Notes: generated from the letters alone by a model not told the origin. A stretch of 64,000 bases of DNA from Bin87 sp965116565 (GCA_965116565.1 OZ220699.1:2852001-2916000); one strand, 5' to 3'; numbered from the stretch's first letter, positions 1 to 8,419 are shown. Numbers and translations are program-made.

Positions 1-319
1 TTTGGAGGTTGCTGGCCGCTTGGTGTCCCGGCAGTGAGTAGCGAAATCGCCTCACAGTTCTCGGCATGACTTGGTATCGGATGGCCGGCAAAGGTTGCCG
101 CTCGCCGTTTATGCAGTGGGCGGCCTGGACTGACATGGCTTTAGCCTCTTGGTGGTGGCCTGCCATGCGCTTAGCCGTTTTGATTGCCCAGATTGGGGTT
201 TCCGTACTTCAAACGGCGTTTTGGTCGGCGAGCTCGGTTCCCGGGACGCCCTAACGATGAGAGCCGTCTGTTTGTCACCTCAGGTCCGTCAATGTATTAT
301 GGGCAACGGGGAAGTCACC
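1..319. other. No gene recognised
   Basis: This stretch has only short overlapping open frames with no convincing ribosome binding site or family resemblance. It may hold the promoter of the small membrane protein gene that follows. No repeat element of the A or L families was seen here. Confidence 0.4.
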
Positions 320-676
320 ATGGCAACGCCGGATGCGCAAAACCCAGAAGTCGTCGACCCGCCTAGCCTGCCAGTTGAAACCGGGGAATTGGATGACCGC
401 CCCGACCGTGCATGGTCCCGCCACGACTGGGTCACCTACGCGCTAGCGGCGGGCTTGGCGTTCACCGCGATGGGGATCATATTCGTTGTGTGGGGAGACC
501 ATCGCAACGACTACGCGATGGTGTTGGCGGGTGCAATTCTCTTCACCGTGGCGACATCAATCTGGTTTTGTTTCCTCGGTCTCCTCACCTTTCAGGTACT
601 GACCATTTTTCTGCCCATCGGGTGGCGTTGGTTGAAAATTGCCCTCGCGCTGCTGTGGCGGCGGCTGGGCATATGA
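320..676 (+). CDS. Small two-helix membrane protein
   Basis: This encodes about 118 residues with an acidic, proline-containing soluble N-terminus (about residues 1-40). Hydrophobic segments follow, beginning near VTYALAAGLAFTAMGIIFVV and AGAILFTVATSIWFCFLG, with a third hydrophobic stretch near the C-terminus, so it is probably an inner-membrane protein. The ATG at 320 is chosen over an upstream start in the same frame because a GGGGAAG sequence lies just before it and the upstream extension has no protein-like character. No family was recognised. Its 3' end overlaps the convergent minus-strand gene by 120 bp, which is unusual. The hydrophobic pattern argues that this frame is real, but its function is unknown. 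Confidence 0.55.
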   Translation: MATPDAQNPEVVDPPSLPVETGELDDRPDRAWSRHDWVTYALAAGLAFTAMGIIFVVWGDHRNDYAMVLAGAILFTVATSIWFCFLGLLTFQVLTIFLPIGWRWLKIALALLWRRLGI

Positions 677-937
677 ATTCAGGTCATGCCAGGTGTGCCA
701 ACAGGCATACAGCGAACCGATCGCCACGGGTAGAGCGAGCACGAAGAAGAGCAAGCTGAGCAACCCGCGACGAACCGCCTTGGTTTCGGCGATCTCTTGT
801 GGATCGGTCAGTGTTAACAGCTCTTGGCCTAATTGGCGCCAAACATACACTAACAACGGTGCCATAATCATGGCGACGCCGAGGGAGATGGCTACCGCCA
901 TCGGGAAAAGTGAGAGTTCAACCGAAGGCTTAGACAT
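557..937 (-). CDS. Small membrane protein, two TM helices
   Basis: This is a protein of 126 residues with a hydrophobic segment at about residues 9-33, a second at about 58-80, and a hydrophilic Pro/Gln-rich tail ending in an acidic stretch. It is probably an inner-membrane protein with a disordered cytoplasmic tail. No strong ribosome binding site precedes the ATG at 937. The last 40 codons lie opposite the 3' end of the convergent gene ending at 676. The tail is low in complexity, so it may be partly a by-product of the opposite frame. No family was recognised. Confidence 0.5.
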   Translation of the reverse strand: MSKPSVELSLFPMAVAISLGVAMIMAPLLVYVWRQLGQELLTLTDPQEIAETKAVRRGLLSLLFFVLALPVAIGSLYACWHTWHDLNSYAQPPPQQREGNFQPTPPDGQKNGQYLKGEETEETKPD

Positions 938-1021
938 GATCGCGGCCTAGCGGTGAGAGAGTCGCAGGCCTTGTCCGCAACCTAACACGATGGGAGGGAC
1001 GTTTCAACGCTCACGGTTGCC

Positions 1022-1105
1022 TTCCGATCAACCGGAAACGGCCTCCGGGCGCGTTTTCGCGGTGCTGAGACGAATCGTTCTACCGACGCGAAAACGGCGC
1101 TACAG
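1022..1105. repeat. Dispersed hairpin repeat A, copy 1
   Basis: The arm GTTTTCGCG (about 1052-1060) pairs with CGCGAAAAC (1087-1095) and the pairing extends as GCGC on both sides of a one-base bulge. Related copies lie at about 5782 (half), 9474, 9668 (half), 10945, 16933 and 17173. Shared words are CCGGAAACGG, GGGCGCGTTTT and GACGCGAAAACGGCGC. No protein reading was accepted for it. Confidence 0.8.
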
Positions 1106-1209
1106 GGGCCTGTTGTGGTGAAAGCGGAGCTCCGGTAGCGAAACCGCTCGCCCGTGTCTGGAGGACGTCGCCGTTGCGCCGGACTTGGTTGGCGAGTCCG
1201 TGCCTCTCT

Positions 1210-1686
1210 TCACCGTTGTAAAAATGGTTGCAGGTTGACCGTCCGTGCGCTGCCGGCCGCGGCGCTGAGGTCGGTCGTCCGGTAGGTAATGACGGCCTTG
1301 CGGTGGTCGGCGTCGATGCGTTCGACGAGGATTTTCATTAGTCTGGCGGCATCGTAGGCGTCGCCCCCGATGTATGTGTCGGGTTCCAGCGCGTAGTGGT
1401 GGATGCGCTCGGCGCTCATGTCGGGTGGCTCAGCGCCCGGCAACTGCTGCCGGAATTGCTCCTCGAACAGGTCCTGCACCGGTTCCTGCATTTCCGCCGC
1501 CATCTCGGCGGTCACCACGTCGGCCATGATGTGCCGGATCAGCGTCCGGTTCACGTTCAGGGCGTTGATGCGGGTTCCGCATCCGGTGCAGCTGTAGGCG
1601 GAGGCGTCTGGCGGCGCTGCGTTCATCCTGTTGCCGCATCCGGCGCAGTGCATCAGGTTGTCCAGGGGCATGGTTGGGGCTGTCAT
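1210..1686 (-). CDS. C-terminal fragment of a large serine recombinase
   Basis: This 158-residue protein begins with a CX2C-X14-CX2C zinc ribbon (residues about 14-36), followed by a helical, probably coiled-coil stretch. It ends with an ILVERIDADHRKAVITYR strand region like the C-terminal segment of large serine recombinases. The N-terminal catalytic resolvase domain is absent. Start 1686 is preferred over an upstream in-frame start because AGGAAGGTGAG lies just before it. It is either a remnant of a mobile-element integrase or a stand-alone DNA-binding recombinase accessory protein. The family assignment rests on motif order and is an inference. Repeat A copy 1 lies about 100 bp beyond its 3' end. 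Confidence 0.6.
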   Translation of the reverse strand: MTAPTMPLDNLMHCAGCGNRMNAAPPDASAYSCTGCGTRINALNVNRTLIRHIMADVVTAEMAAEMQEPVQDLFEEQFRQQLPGAEPPDMSAERIHHYALEPDTYIGGDAYDAARLMKILVERIDADHRKAVITYRTTDLSAAAGSARTVNLQPFLQR

Positions 1687-2060
1687 TTTTCTCACCTTCC
1701 TTTGGTTTGCGCTGCGACTGTGATTGTTCTTCGACGGCACCCTGCTGGCTTGGCCTCGTGTGGGGCTTGACGCGTTGTTTGCGGCGTGTCGCTCGTGGGC
1801 GAAGACGTGGACTGGATCGGTGTGTACCTCCTGTTCGGCCGGGGTCGGCGAGGCACGGTGACCACGTTCGGATAAGCGGCCATGCCGAACGCGCTCCCGG
1901 GGTGATGACGACGCCCGTCATTACAATTCGAAAATGAGGGAAGCCTACGCACGGCAGAAGTGCCAGGTGAAGCTGCGGATCTGACCGCGACATGACAGCG
2001 AAGCTAGGCTGACGGCCCTTATGGAGCTGGCAGTATCATCCCTGTGGAAGGACGGACAAC
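1687..2060. other. Intergenic region between divergent genes
   Basis: The region separates the minus-strand recombinase fragment from the plus-strand nuclease operon. It should hold both promoters, but no good -35/-10 pair was picked out. A GAAGGAC ribosome binding site precedes the ATG at 2061. Confidence 0.4.
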
Positions 2061-3010
2061 ATGCCGCTTGACGATTTGGTTGGCGTCATCGGGACTCTGC
2101 AACGCCGTATCTGCGCTCACGGGCTCGCGTTGCGGGAGAATGAGACCCGCACTCGCATGGCGCTGTGCGACCCGCTGCTGCGGGTGCTGGGCTGGGATGT
2201 CTCTGACCCCGGCCTCGTGATGCCGGAGTACAACGTCTCCGGCCGTCGTGCCGACTACGCCCTCCTGGGGCCCGACGGCCAGCCCGTCGCCACCATCGAG
2301 GCGAAGAAGCTGGGCGAGTCCTTGTCGGCGCACCGGATGCAGATGCTCAACTACTCGAACGCTTCCGGCGTGGAGTACGCTGGCCTGACGGACGGCGACC
2401 GTTGGGAGCTGTACGAGGTCTTCAAGCGGGGGCAGCTCGAGGAGCGTCGTATCCTCGATGTGTCCATATCCGGCACGGCGGCGCACGAGTGCGCGTTGCG
2501 GCTGTTGATGCTCTGGCGGCCCAACATCGAGACAGGCAAGCCGTTGGCGGCGAATGAGCCGTTGTTCGGCGGGAAGCATCCGCCAGAGAAAGCCGACACG
2601 GCGGCTCCGGATGCGACGGCAGGTTGGGTTTCCCTAGTGGAGTACGACCCGCCCGGCGGCACAGTTCCGCCGTCGGTGATCCGGTTTCCCGGCGGGGAGA
2701 CGGCTGAAATCCGTCGCTGGGGCGACGTCCTGGTGTCGGTCGCCGAGTGGCTTAGTGCCACTGGCCGGCTTACGGTTGCGAATTTCCCGTCGCGTCGAGC
2801 AACAGGGGTTACATCGTCACCGACCTGCCGGTGCATCCTACCGGGAAGGCGTTCAACCGTTACGCGACGCTCAGTAACGGGCTGGTGGTGTTCACCAATT
2901 ACACCGGGGCAGATTTGCGGATGTGCGCCTGCAAGTTGCTGGAGCACTGCGGCGTCGAGGCCGACGCCGTGCAGCTACAGGTGGGACCGTCAGGAGGACA
3001 ATGCCCCTGA
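2061..3010 (+). CDS. HsdR-N-like PD-(D/E)XK nuclease, frameshifted
   Basis: The N-terminal 170 residues match the type I restriction R-subunit N-terminal domain. An ENETRTRMALCDPLL start is followed by LGWD, RRADYALL and IEAKK, giving the D...ExK nuclease signature, then GLTDGDRWELYE. Around 2786-2800 the frame breaks. The original frame turns into Arg/Cys/Trp-rich nonsense, while the frame one base away reads NRGYIVTDLPVHPTGKAFN and ends at TGA 3008-3010. Adding one C to the CCC run at 2786-2788 restores a continuous protein of about 316 residues. The break is a mutation or an assembly error. It probably cleaves DNA as a solitary restriction-like nuclease. It is first in a compact five-gene operon. 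Confidence 0.7.
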
Positions 3011-3035
3011 CTCAGTGGGCAAGAGGAGTACCGCA

Positions 3036-3317
3036 ATGGTTGCTGAACTTCTTACCGAATGGCCTAACCCGCAGGCCCTTGTCGCCACGCTGGGCGCCGC
3101 TGGCTTGTTGATGGACGATTCCACCCTCGAGGCCAACCCGGACGGTTACTACGCTCTCCGGGCAGTACGCCAGTTGGCGGATGACCTCCAGTCATCGGAA
3201 ACAGGGCCGAGGCTTGTCATGAGAGACGTTCATTTGCTGGACGCCATGGGTAACCGCGTCCAGTTTCCGGTGCGCCTCATATCAGATATTGAATCGGCAA
3301 ATGACGGACAACTGTAA
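3036..3317 (+). CDS. Hypothetical protein, 93 aa
   Basis: This starts at ATG 3036 with GAGGAG seven bases upstream, 25 bp after the nuclease stop. It shares the frame of the nuclease's first part, so a naive reading fuses the two into one 418-residue protein. The product is soluble and slightly acidic, with a helical first half (LLTEWPNPQALVATLGAAGL) and a strand-rich end. No family was recognised. The stop overlaps the next ATG by one base (TAATG), showing operon organisation. A partner or immunity role to the nuclease is possible but unsupported. Confidence 0.7.
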   Translation: MVAELLTEWPNPQALVATLGAAGLLMDDSTLEANPDGYYALRAVRQLADDLQSSETGPRLVMRDVHLLDAMGNRVQFPVRLISDIESANDGQL

Positions 3318-3583
3318 TGTCTGACCAACGAACGCTCCGGAGTAATCCCGCCATGCTGATGTTTCCGGTCGCCGTGGTGGCCACCGCCGTCATGGTGGCC
3401 GCGCTCGCGTTCTCGGCGGCCTTCCTGCCCGACGGCGATTTCACCCAGGGACCAGTGCTCGTCACGGCGACCGGCGGAGTTGCGGTTTGCCTGGTGCTCG
3501 TCGGCGTCGTCGTTGACTATTGGACAGGTCGCCGGCAGATCCGCGGATTGTTGAGCGAGGGCGGAGACGAGGCACGGCCATGA
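3317..3583 (+). CDS. Small membrane protein, AAFLPDGDF paralogue 1
   Basis: This 88-residue protein has two predicted membrane helices (about residues 14-36 and 45-67) joined by the loop FLPDGDFTQGP, with a basic then acidic cytoplasmic tail. The ATG shares its first base with the previous stop. The following gene repeats the same helix-loop pattern, including AAFLPDGDF, so the two are tandem paralogues. The family is unknown. Overlap with both neighbours indicates translational coupling. Confidence 0.65.
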   Translation: MSDQRTLRSNPAMLMFPVAVVATAVMVAALAFSAAFLPDGDFTQGPVLVTATGGVAVCLVLVGVVVDYWTGRRQIRGLLSEGGDEARP

Positions 3584-3744
3584 TGCTGTTTGCGGTTTCG
3601 GCGGTGACTACCGCCGTTCTCGTAGCGGCCTCCGCCTACGCGGCCGCTTTCTTGCCCGACGGTGACTTCGCCCTAGTCATGGGGGTCGTCGCCGGAGCCA
3701 GCGCGTCGGCCTGCCTGTTTTTCATCGGGCCTTTTCACGGTTGA
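3580..3744 (+). CDS. Small membrane protein, AAFLPDGDF paralogue 2
   Basis: This encodes 54 residues: a first helix (FAVSAVTTAVLVAASAYAAA), the loop AAFLPDGDFA, and a second helix, ending soon after FFIGPF. It starts at ATG 3580, overlapping the previous stop as ATGA. It resembles the upstream 88-residue protein but lacks its cytoplasmic tail. A longer start at 3520 in the same frame overlaps the upstream gene more heavily and is less likely. Function is unknown. Confidence 0.6.
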   Translation: MMLFAVSAVTTAVLVAASAYAAAFLPDGDFALVMGVVAGASASACLFFIGPFHG

Positions 3745-3760
3745 CCGTGGACGGGATACG

Positions 3761-4162
3761 TTGACTACCTGCAACCGGCTCCAGGGCTCGCCCAGTGCCT
3801 ACGAGCTGGCCGCCGAGATTCGTCGTTTCGCCGAGGCCGGCGGCTGGCCAGCCTGTGACCTGGCTGCCCGCGCCCAGGCCGAGGTCGAGAAGCGGATCCG
3901 CCTGGCGGACAGTGTCCTGATGACTCGAGCCTACGCCGAGAACGAGAAGCGGGTTCGCTTTTCGGAGAACGTCGTGACGACTGTGGCGCCGCTGTTGATC
4001 TTCGACCGCGGGGTCTACCGCGCGTTCCGACATCCGGAGACCGTGCGCCGCTGCGACAACTGCGGCAGACGTCCAAGCCTCGAACCGCTCCGTCGCATGT
4101 GGGGTGCCTACTTCGGCGGCGGGCGGGGCGTGCTGAATTTCTGCGACGCCTGCGCCGTCTGA
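3761..4162 (+). CDS. Hypothetical zinc-ribbon protein, 133 aa
   Basis: The first 90 residues are helical and charged. The C-terminus carries CDNC (about residues 98-101) and CDAC near the end, a four-cysteine pattern that could bind zinc. The start is TTG at 3761, preceded by GGACGGGA. No ATG start is available in frame nearby, so the N-terminus is uncertain. It closes the operon beginning with the HsdR-N-like nuclease. No family was recognised. Confidence 0.55.
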   Translation: MTTCNRLQGSPSAYELAAEIRRFAEAGGWPACDLAARAQAEVEKRIRLADSVLMTRAYAENEKRVRFSENVVTTVAPLLIFDRGVYRAFRHPETVRRCDNCGRRPSLEPLRRMWGAYFGGGRGVLNFCDACAV

Positions 4163-4168
4163 CGGCGG

Positions 4169-4372
4169 CTACGCGGCCGTTTCGAGCCTCACGCCCTGTC
4201 GCTCGAAGCGGGACAGGCAGGTCCGGTACGCCGGTCCGTCTTGTTCCTTGACGCGAGCCAGGATCTCGGCAATCGGCAGGTCTACGAAGGTCCGGACCTG
4301 CCGTTCGAAGCCCGGAGTGTGCTTGAGGTAAGCCAGCAAGTGTGACTTGTCGGCGGACATCTTCTTCGTCAT
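4169..4372 (-). CDS. Hypothetical small basic protein, 67 aa
   Basis: This is a soluble helical protein (KKMSADKSHLLAYLKHTPG at the start) with a strong ribosome binding site, CGGAGGTGAGATCACG, before ATG 4372. The upstream region contains a diverged copy of leader repeat L, the same element found before two other minus-strand genes. Its stop lies 6 bp from the end of the convergent plus-strand operon. Family unknown. Confidence 0.6.
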   Translation of the reverse strand: MTKKMSADKSHLLAYLKHTPGFERQVRTFVDLPIAEILARVKEQDGPAYRTCLSRFERQGVRLETAA

Positions 4373-4447
4373 CGTGATCTCACCTCCGGGTCAATTCGGG
4401 AGTGCCGTGGCGTCCAACTGCTTGGAGCGGTCCGGCAGCCGCTCGGG

Positions 4448-4525
4448 CGGCGCCGTGGGCGAAATTCCGGCGTCTGGCGTCGGAAACAGAGTCGGCCGTT
4501 CCGGTGCCGGTCAGGACGATGGAAC
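4448..4525 (-). repeat. Leader repeat L, copy 1 (diverged)
   Basis: On the minus strand this carries GTTTCCGACGCCAGACGCC and then AATTTCGCCCACGG, matching the core of the copies at 5622-5690, 9352-9412 and 19745-19815. It lies upstream of the 67-residue gene, within its probable 5' leader or promoter. Confidence 0.55.
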
Positions 4526-4541
4526 GGCGCGGCGTGCTCGG

Positions 4542-5486
4542 TCAGCAGTCGTCGTAGTCCTCGATGTCGTCGTAGCCTTCGAAAACTTCAGACCTGAACC
4601 GGAAGATCAGGTCGCCTTGCTCGATGTGCTCCTCGACGCCGTGCTTGATGCGCGTGGTCTTGCCTCCGGCGTTTCCGAATTCCTCGGTAAGTGTGTCCAT
4701 GTCCATGAAACCTCTCACGTACATGCTGCTGGATTCTTCGACGAAGTTCGGCGTCTGGCCGCAGTTGGCGCACTGGCTGGCGTCCTTCTGCTTTCCGGAG
4801 ATGATGGCCCAAGCCTGGCTTGGGTGGCCGAGTGCGGAGCATTCGTCGAGCGACTCCGGGGTGATCTGCTGCTCGGCTATCTGCCTGAACAGTGTGGTGG
4901 GCAGGTCTTCGCCCGGTCTGACCGTGAACTCGAAGCCATCCAGGTGGCGCAGTTCGTTGAGGTCGCCTTCTCCGGTGCCCAGTTTCCAGGTGTTGCCCGA
5001 AGCTTCGGTGATGTCAACCGGATCCTCGCAATCGAGCTCCGTGGGCTCGTCGTTGGCCTGCTGGGACAGCACGGGATGTTCGGTGGTGCCCAAGGGCATT
5101 GGAGGTGCCCCGGGGACATTCTGGCACAGCACGGCCTGCATGGTCGTCCAGCCGCAGTTGAAGGGTGCCGGCGGCTGTGGGCCATCAGGGTTGGCGGCCC
5201 AGTGCCGCCGGGCGCGCACGGCGGAGTTCGCGGAGCGGTAGCAGCCCGTCACCCGGCGGAAGACGAGTCCGCCGTGGGCGCGGATCAGGCAGAGGTTGCA
5301 GGTGCCGGCGTCTCCGCACTGGCAGGTGGCTTCGTCCTCGACGCTGCCGGCCCAGTGGAGTTGGCCTGGCTGGCAGGGCATCGCCGCCGCATGGACGCGT
5401 CGGCCATCCGTCAGCTGTCCGGCGTGCCAGCCTGGATCGCCGTCCTCGGGGAACATCTGGTGGTAGGCGAGTTCGAGGACTGTCAT
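4542..5486 (-). CDS. Hypothetical cysteine-rich protein, 314 aa
   Basis: The start is ATG 5486, seven bases after GAGGAG; a longer frame to 5624 would run into leader repeat L and is rejected. The N-terminal third is rich in Cys, His and Trp (CQCGDAGTCNLC, WAANPDGPQPPAPFNCGW), suggesting metal binding. A CANCG motif lies near residue 236. The C-terminus is strongly acidic (EGYDDIEDYDDC). No known family was recognised and no catalytic motif is evident. Expression is probably controlled from leader L, which abuts the start. Confidence 0.6.
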   Translation of the reverse strand: MTVLELAYHQMFPEDGDPGWHAGQLTDGRRVHAAAMPCQPGQLHWAGSVEDEATCQCGDAGTCNLCLIRAHGGLVFRRVTGCYRSANSAVRARRHWAANPDGPQPPAPFNCGWTTMQAVLCQNVPGAPPMPLGTTEHPVLSQQANDEPTELDCEDPVDITEASGNTWKLGTGEGDLNELRHLDGFEFTVRPGEDLPTTLFRQIAEQQITPESLDECSALGHPSQAWAIISGKQKDASQCANCGQTPNFVEESSSMYVRGFMDMDTLTEEFGNAGGKTTRIKHGVEEHIEQGDLIFRFRSEVFEGYDDIEDYDDC

Positions 5487-5690
5487 GTGGGTTCTCCTCA
5501 CGGGTAGTCGGGGTTTCTGGGTCCGCGTCTTACGGCAGGGCAGCAAGAGCTGCAGGACGCCTGGAGTTGTCGTGATGGTAAATTCTGCCCGAGATGAGGC
5601 TGGGGGCCGCCCGGGTGGCTGCACCGGCGAGATTTCGGCATCCGGTGCCGGAAACGAGACCGGCCGCTCTCGTCGTCGGTGACGACGGCA
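5487..5690 (-). repeat. Leader repeat L, copy 2 (long form)
   Basis: This is collinear with 19606-19815. Shared blocks include the ribosome-binding end GTGAGGAGAA, TACCATCACG, the block around CCACCCGGGCGGC and GTTTC at the far end. On the minus strand it ends directly at the start of the 314-residue gene, so it is probably a promoter plus 5' untranslated leader. The conserved TACCAT could be a -10 element (inference). Confidence 0.7.
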
Positions 5691-5781
5691 TCGCAGTGGG
5701 TCGCGACTGTGGGTAGAACGGCGTCTGCGGTGTTATGCTCCGCGGGTTGCCGCAATTGCTTTGCTAATCGCTTTCGGAACG

Positions 5782-5829
5782 TCCCAGTTTCCGTCGGAAA
5801 CGGTCCCTGGGCGCGTTTTCGTGGCCTTG
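5782..5829. repeat. Hairpin repeat A, 5' half only
   Basis: The half copy reads CAGTTTCCG, GGAAACGGTCC and GGGCGCGTTTTCG, then stops where the DUF429 gene leader begins. The complementary right arm is missing, so this copy cannot fold into the full hairpin. Confidence 0.65.
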
Positions 5830-5849
5830 ATGGGGGTAGCGGATAAGAA

Positions 5850-6650
5850 ATGGGAAACGTGAGATGCGTTGCCGTGGACTGGTCCGGCGATGATAAGTCC
5901 AAAAGGCAACGGGAAAAAATTTGGGTGGGTGTGGCTGAAGGTGGACAGCTACTCGGCTTGACGAATGGATTCACGAGGGAGAGAGTAGTTGCCATGCTGG
6001 TGGGGCAGGTCAACCGACGCCGTCCGGTGTTTATCGGGCTTGACTTTGCATTTTCGTTCCCGCAATGGTATTTAGCGTGGCGTGGTTTGCGGTCGGTTCG
6101 GGAGTTGTGGGAACTGGCCGTCTGCGATGGGGAAATTTGGCTGGACGGCCGCACGTGGCCTTTCTATGGCCGTGGCTGTTACCCAACGCGTCCAGCGAAG
6201 TTGGAGGGTCGAGAACTCCGCAATACTGACGAACGACAAGGGGGCACAGCTCAGCCGCAGTCTGTCTTTAAACTCGTCGGCTATGGGCAAGTGGGACCAG
6301 GGACAATTCGCGGTCTCCCTGCGCTAGTTCGCTTGCAGGACGCTGGTGCGTCCATCTGGCCATTTGATGGCGCGAAGGCTTCAGGGGCTACTGTGGTCGA
6401 GATCTTCCCCCGGTTGTTCTACGGAATGGGGGTCGTGAAAAACACTCGGGCCTCTCGGGAGTGCTATCTGCGGAGACAATATGATGACCTCCAGCCTTGC
6501 TGGCTGGAGACGATGATTGGAAGCGACGATGCTTTCGATGCAGGAGTCTCTGCGCTGGTAATGAGCACTCATGTTGAGGAGCTTCAAAGGTTGCAACGTG
6601 CAGAACAGCCTCCGGAGTCATGGGAGGGCGAAATTTGGAGGCCGGCATAG
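5850..6650 (+). CDS. DUF429-like RNase H-fold protein, paralogue 1
   Basis: This 266-residue protein shows the DUF429 pattern: VAVDWSG near the N-terminus, FIGLDFAFSFP at about residues 56-66, VVEIFPR at about 185-191, and a final acidic motif SDDAFDAGVSAL. The spaced aspartates and glutamate fit an RNase H-like active site. Biochemistry of DUF429 is poorly known, so activity is inferred. The start ATG 5850 follows GGATAAGAA. It is the most diverged of the three DUF429 genes in the window. It converges on the mutL remnant with a 33 bp overlap. A half copy of repeat A lies just upstream. Confidence 0.7.
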   Translation: MGNVRCVAVDWSGDDKSKRQREKIWVGVAEGGQLLGLTNGFTRERVVAMLVGQVNRRRPVFIGLDFAFSFPQWYLAWRGLRSVRELWELAVCDGEIWLDGRTWPFYGRGCYPTRPAKLEGRELRNTDERQGGTAQPQSVFKLVGYGQVGPGTIRGLPALVRLQDAGASIWPFDGAKASGATVVEIFPRLFYGMGVVKNTRASRECYLRRQYDDLQPCWLETMIGSDDAFDAGVSALVMSTHVEELQRLQRAEQPPESWEGEIWRPA

Positions 6651-8215
6651 CCCGCGCGAGCTACATCGGGAATGAGTAAAGGCCAGTCCATGTAGGTGAG
6701 GTCGGGGGTGTTTCAGTAGCTCGATTGATTTGTACGCGCGTCTCAAAGAAGGTGGTGCTGCCGGCAAGTCGTGTGGGCAAACCCGGGTAACCGCGGCCTG
6801 TTCCGGGGAGCTGATAAGTTGCCCCAACACTCGGTCGAGCATGAACCGTTCATGGGCGGCGTGCTGGTCGAGGACGTATAACCCGTCTGGGCCGTCGGCG
6901 AGGATGAAGGTGCGCTGTGCCTGGCCAATGAGGCGCAGCTCGGGGATGGTGTCCCTGAGGTTTTGCCCCGCCTGCAGGTCGGTCGTGACGAGCGGGTCGT
7001 CCGGCTGCCGTGGGTCGTGCCGTTCGCTTTCAGGGCGGCCCACGGGTGGGCTTGGGTCTCTACTGTCCGTCATTGGGCGGGCTCGAACACTTCGCTCGTC
7101 GGCCGGTTGGCGGATCTCGGGCTCCGGCGTGAGCCTGGCGTTGTCGGGTGCTGGGCGGCTGTAGCTCCGTTGGCGTGAAGAGCCGAAGGAACGGCTGCTC
7201 GGTTGGTGGACGACGCCGTGGCTCGAAAGCGCTTCCCTGACAGCGCGCTGGATGGCGGCGAAGATCTTCGACTCATGGCGGAACCTGACTTCCTGTTTCG
7301 TCGGGTGGGCGTTCACGTCAACGGTCTCGGCCGGCACGACAAGGTGGAGCACGGCGATGGGGCGCCGTCCCATGGGCAGCGAGTTGCCGTAGCCCTGCTC
7401 GATGGCGTAGGCGAGGTTGCCGTCCTGTACCCAGCGGCTGTTGACCGTTACGGAGATGTCGTTCCGGTTGGAGCGGTGCAGGTCGGTGTTGCCGACGTAG
7501 CCGGGGACCTGAACGTCGTCGGCGTCGAGCGTGACGGGCAGCATTTTGACGGCCACGTCGTGGCCCATGATGCTGAGGATGGTTTCCTGGAGTTTGCCGG
7601 TGCCGTTGGTTCGAAACGTTTCGTTGCCGTCGTTCGTGTACGAGAAGCGGACGTGGGGGTAGGCCATGGCGTAGCGGGCGAGGACGCGTTGTACTTGGGC
7701 GGCTTCGGTGGGCCTCGTGCGCAGGAACTTGAGCCGGGCGGGCTGGTTGCCGAAGAGGCTCTCAACTGCGATGCTGGTGCCGACGGCGGTGCCGGCGGGG
7801 CGGGGCTGTTCTTCGGGTTCGCCGTACCTGATGCGGTAGCGCAAGGCGGCTTCGGCGTCGGCGGTGCTGGTAATGCAGGTCAAGGCGGAGACGGCGGCAA
7901 TCGAAGGCAGGGCTTCGCCGCGGAATCCGAGGGTGGCGATGCTGCGCAGGTCGTCGGCGGTGCGGAGCTTCGAGGTGGCGTGTCTCGAGAAGGCGGTTAC
8001 GGCCTGGTCGGCCGGGATGCCGGAGCCGTTGTCCTGCACTCTGATGGATCTGGTGCCGCCCTGCTCAATGGCGACGGAGATCTGGGTCGCGCCGGCGTCG
8101 ATGGCGTTTTCGGCCAGTTCCTTGACGACGGACGCGGGTCGTTCGACGACTTCACCGGCGGCGATTTGGGCCGCGACGTTGTTGAAAACCTTCAGCGGGG
8201 CTGTATGGCAGGCAT
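6618..8215 (-). pseudogene. mutL: Truncated, frameshifted mutL (mismatch repair ATPase)
   Basis: The GHKL ATPase domain is clear: AAQIAAGEVVERPASVVKEL, the ENAIDAGA metal/ATP motif, VQDNGSGIPA, and LGFRGEALPSIAAVS. The linker and start of the C-terminal domain follow, including DQHAAHERF, but homology stops near 6784, so most of the dimerisation/endonuclease domain is lost. At the 5' end the natural start ATG 8215 (MPAIQPR) is one base out of frame with the rest. One missing C near 8196 would join MPAIQPR to LKVFNNVAAQIAAG. The open frame otherwise runs to 8357 without a sensible N-terminus. It would normally repair replication errors with MutS. Here it is probably inactive, and the island 3' junction appears to have cut it. 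Confidence 0.75.
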
Positions 8216-8419
8216 TTGGGTATGCTGTGAGCGTTAGCGGGAGCGTCCGTGACGATCTTCGGCAGCGGGGGTGTTCCATTCGCCGTTGCATGGGTCTCAG
8301 CGACGTGGCAATCTTGCGGCTGTTCGGTTGTTTTCTGCGGGTGCCCTTGCTGCGCAAACGAGGGTCGTCGTAGCTCGCTCGTCATCGTGAAGCGTGTACT
8401 CAAGCCGCTGGAGGAAAGG

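Noticed and set aside
2061..3317. A single 418-residue fusion protein
   Set aside because: The middle becomes nonsense-like, the correct continuation is one frame away and ends at 3010, and a separate start with a good ribosome site lies at 3036.
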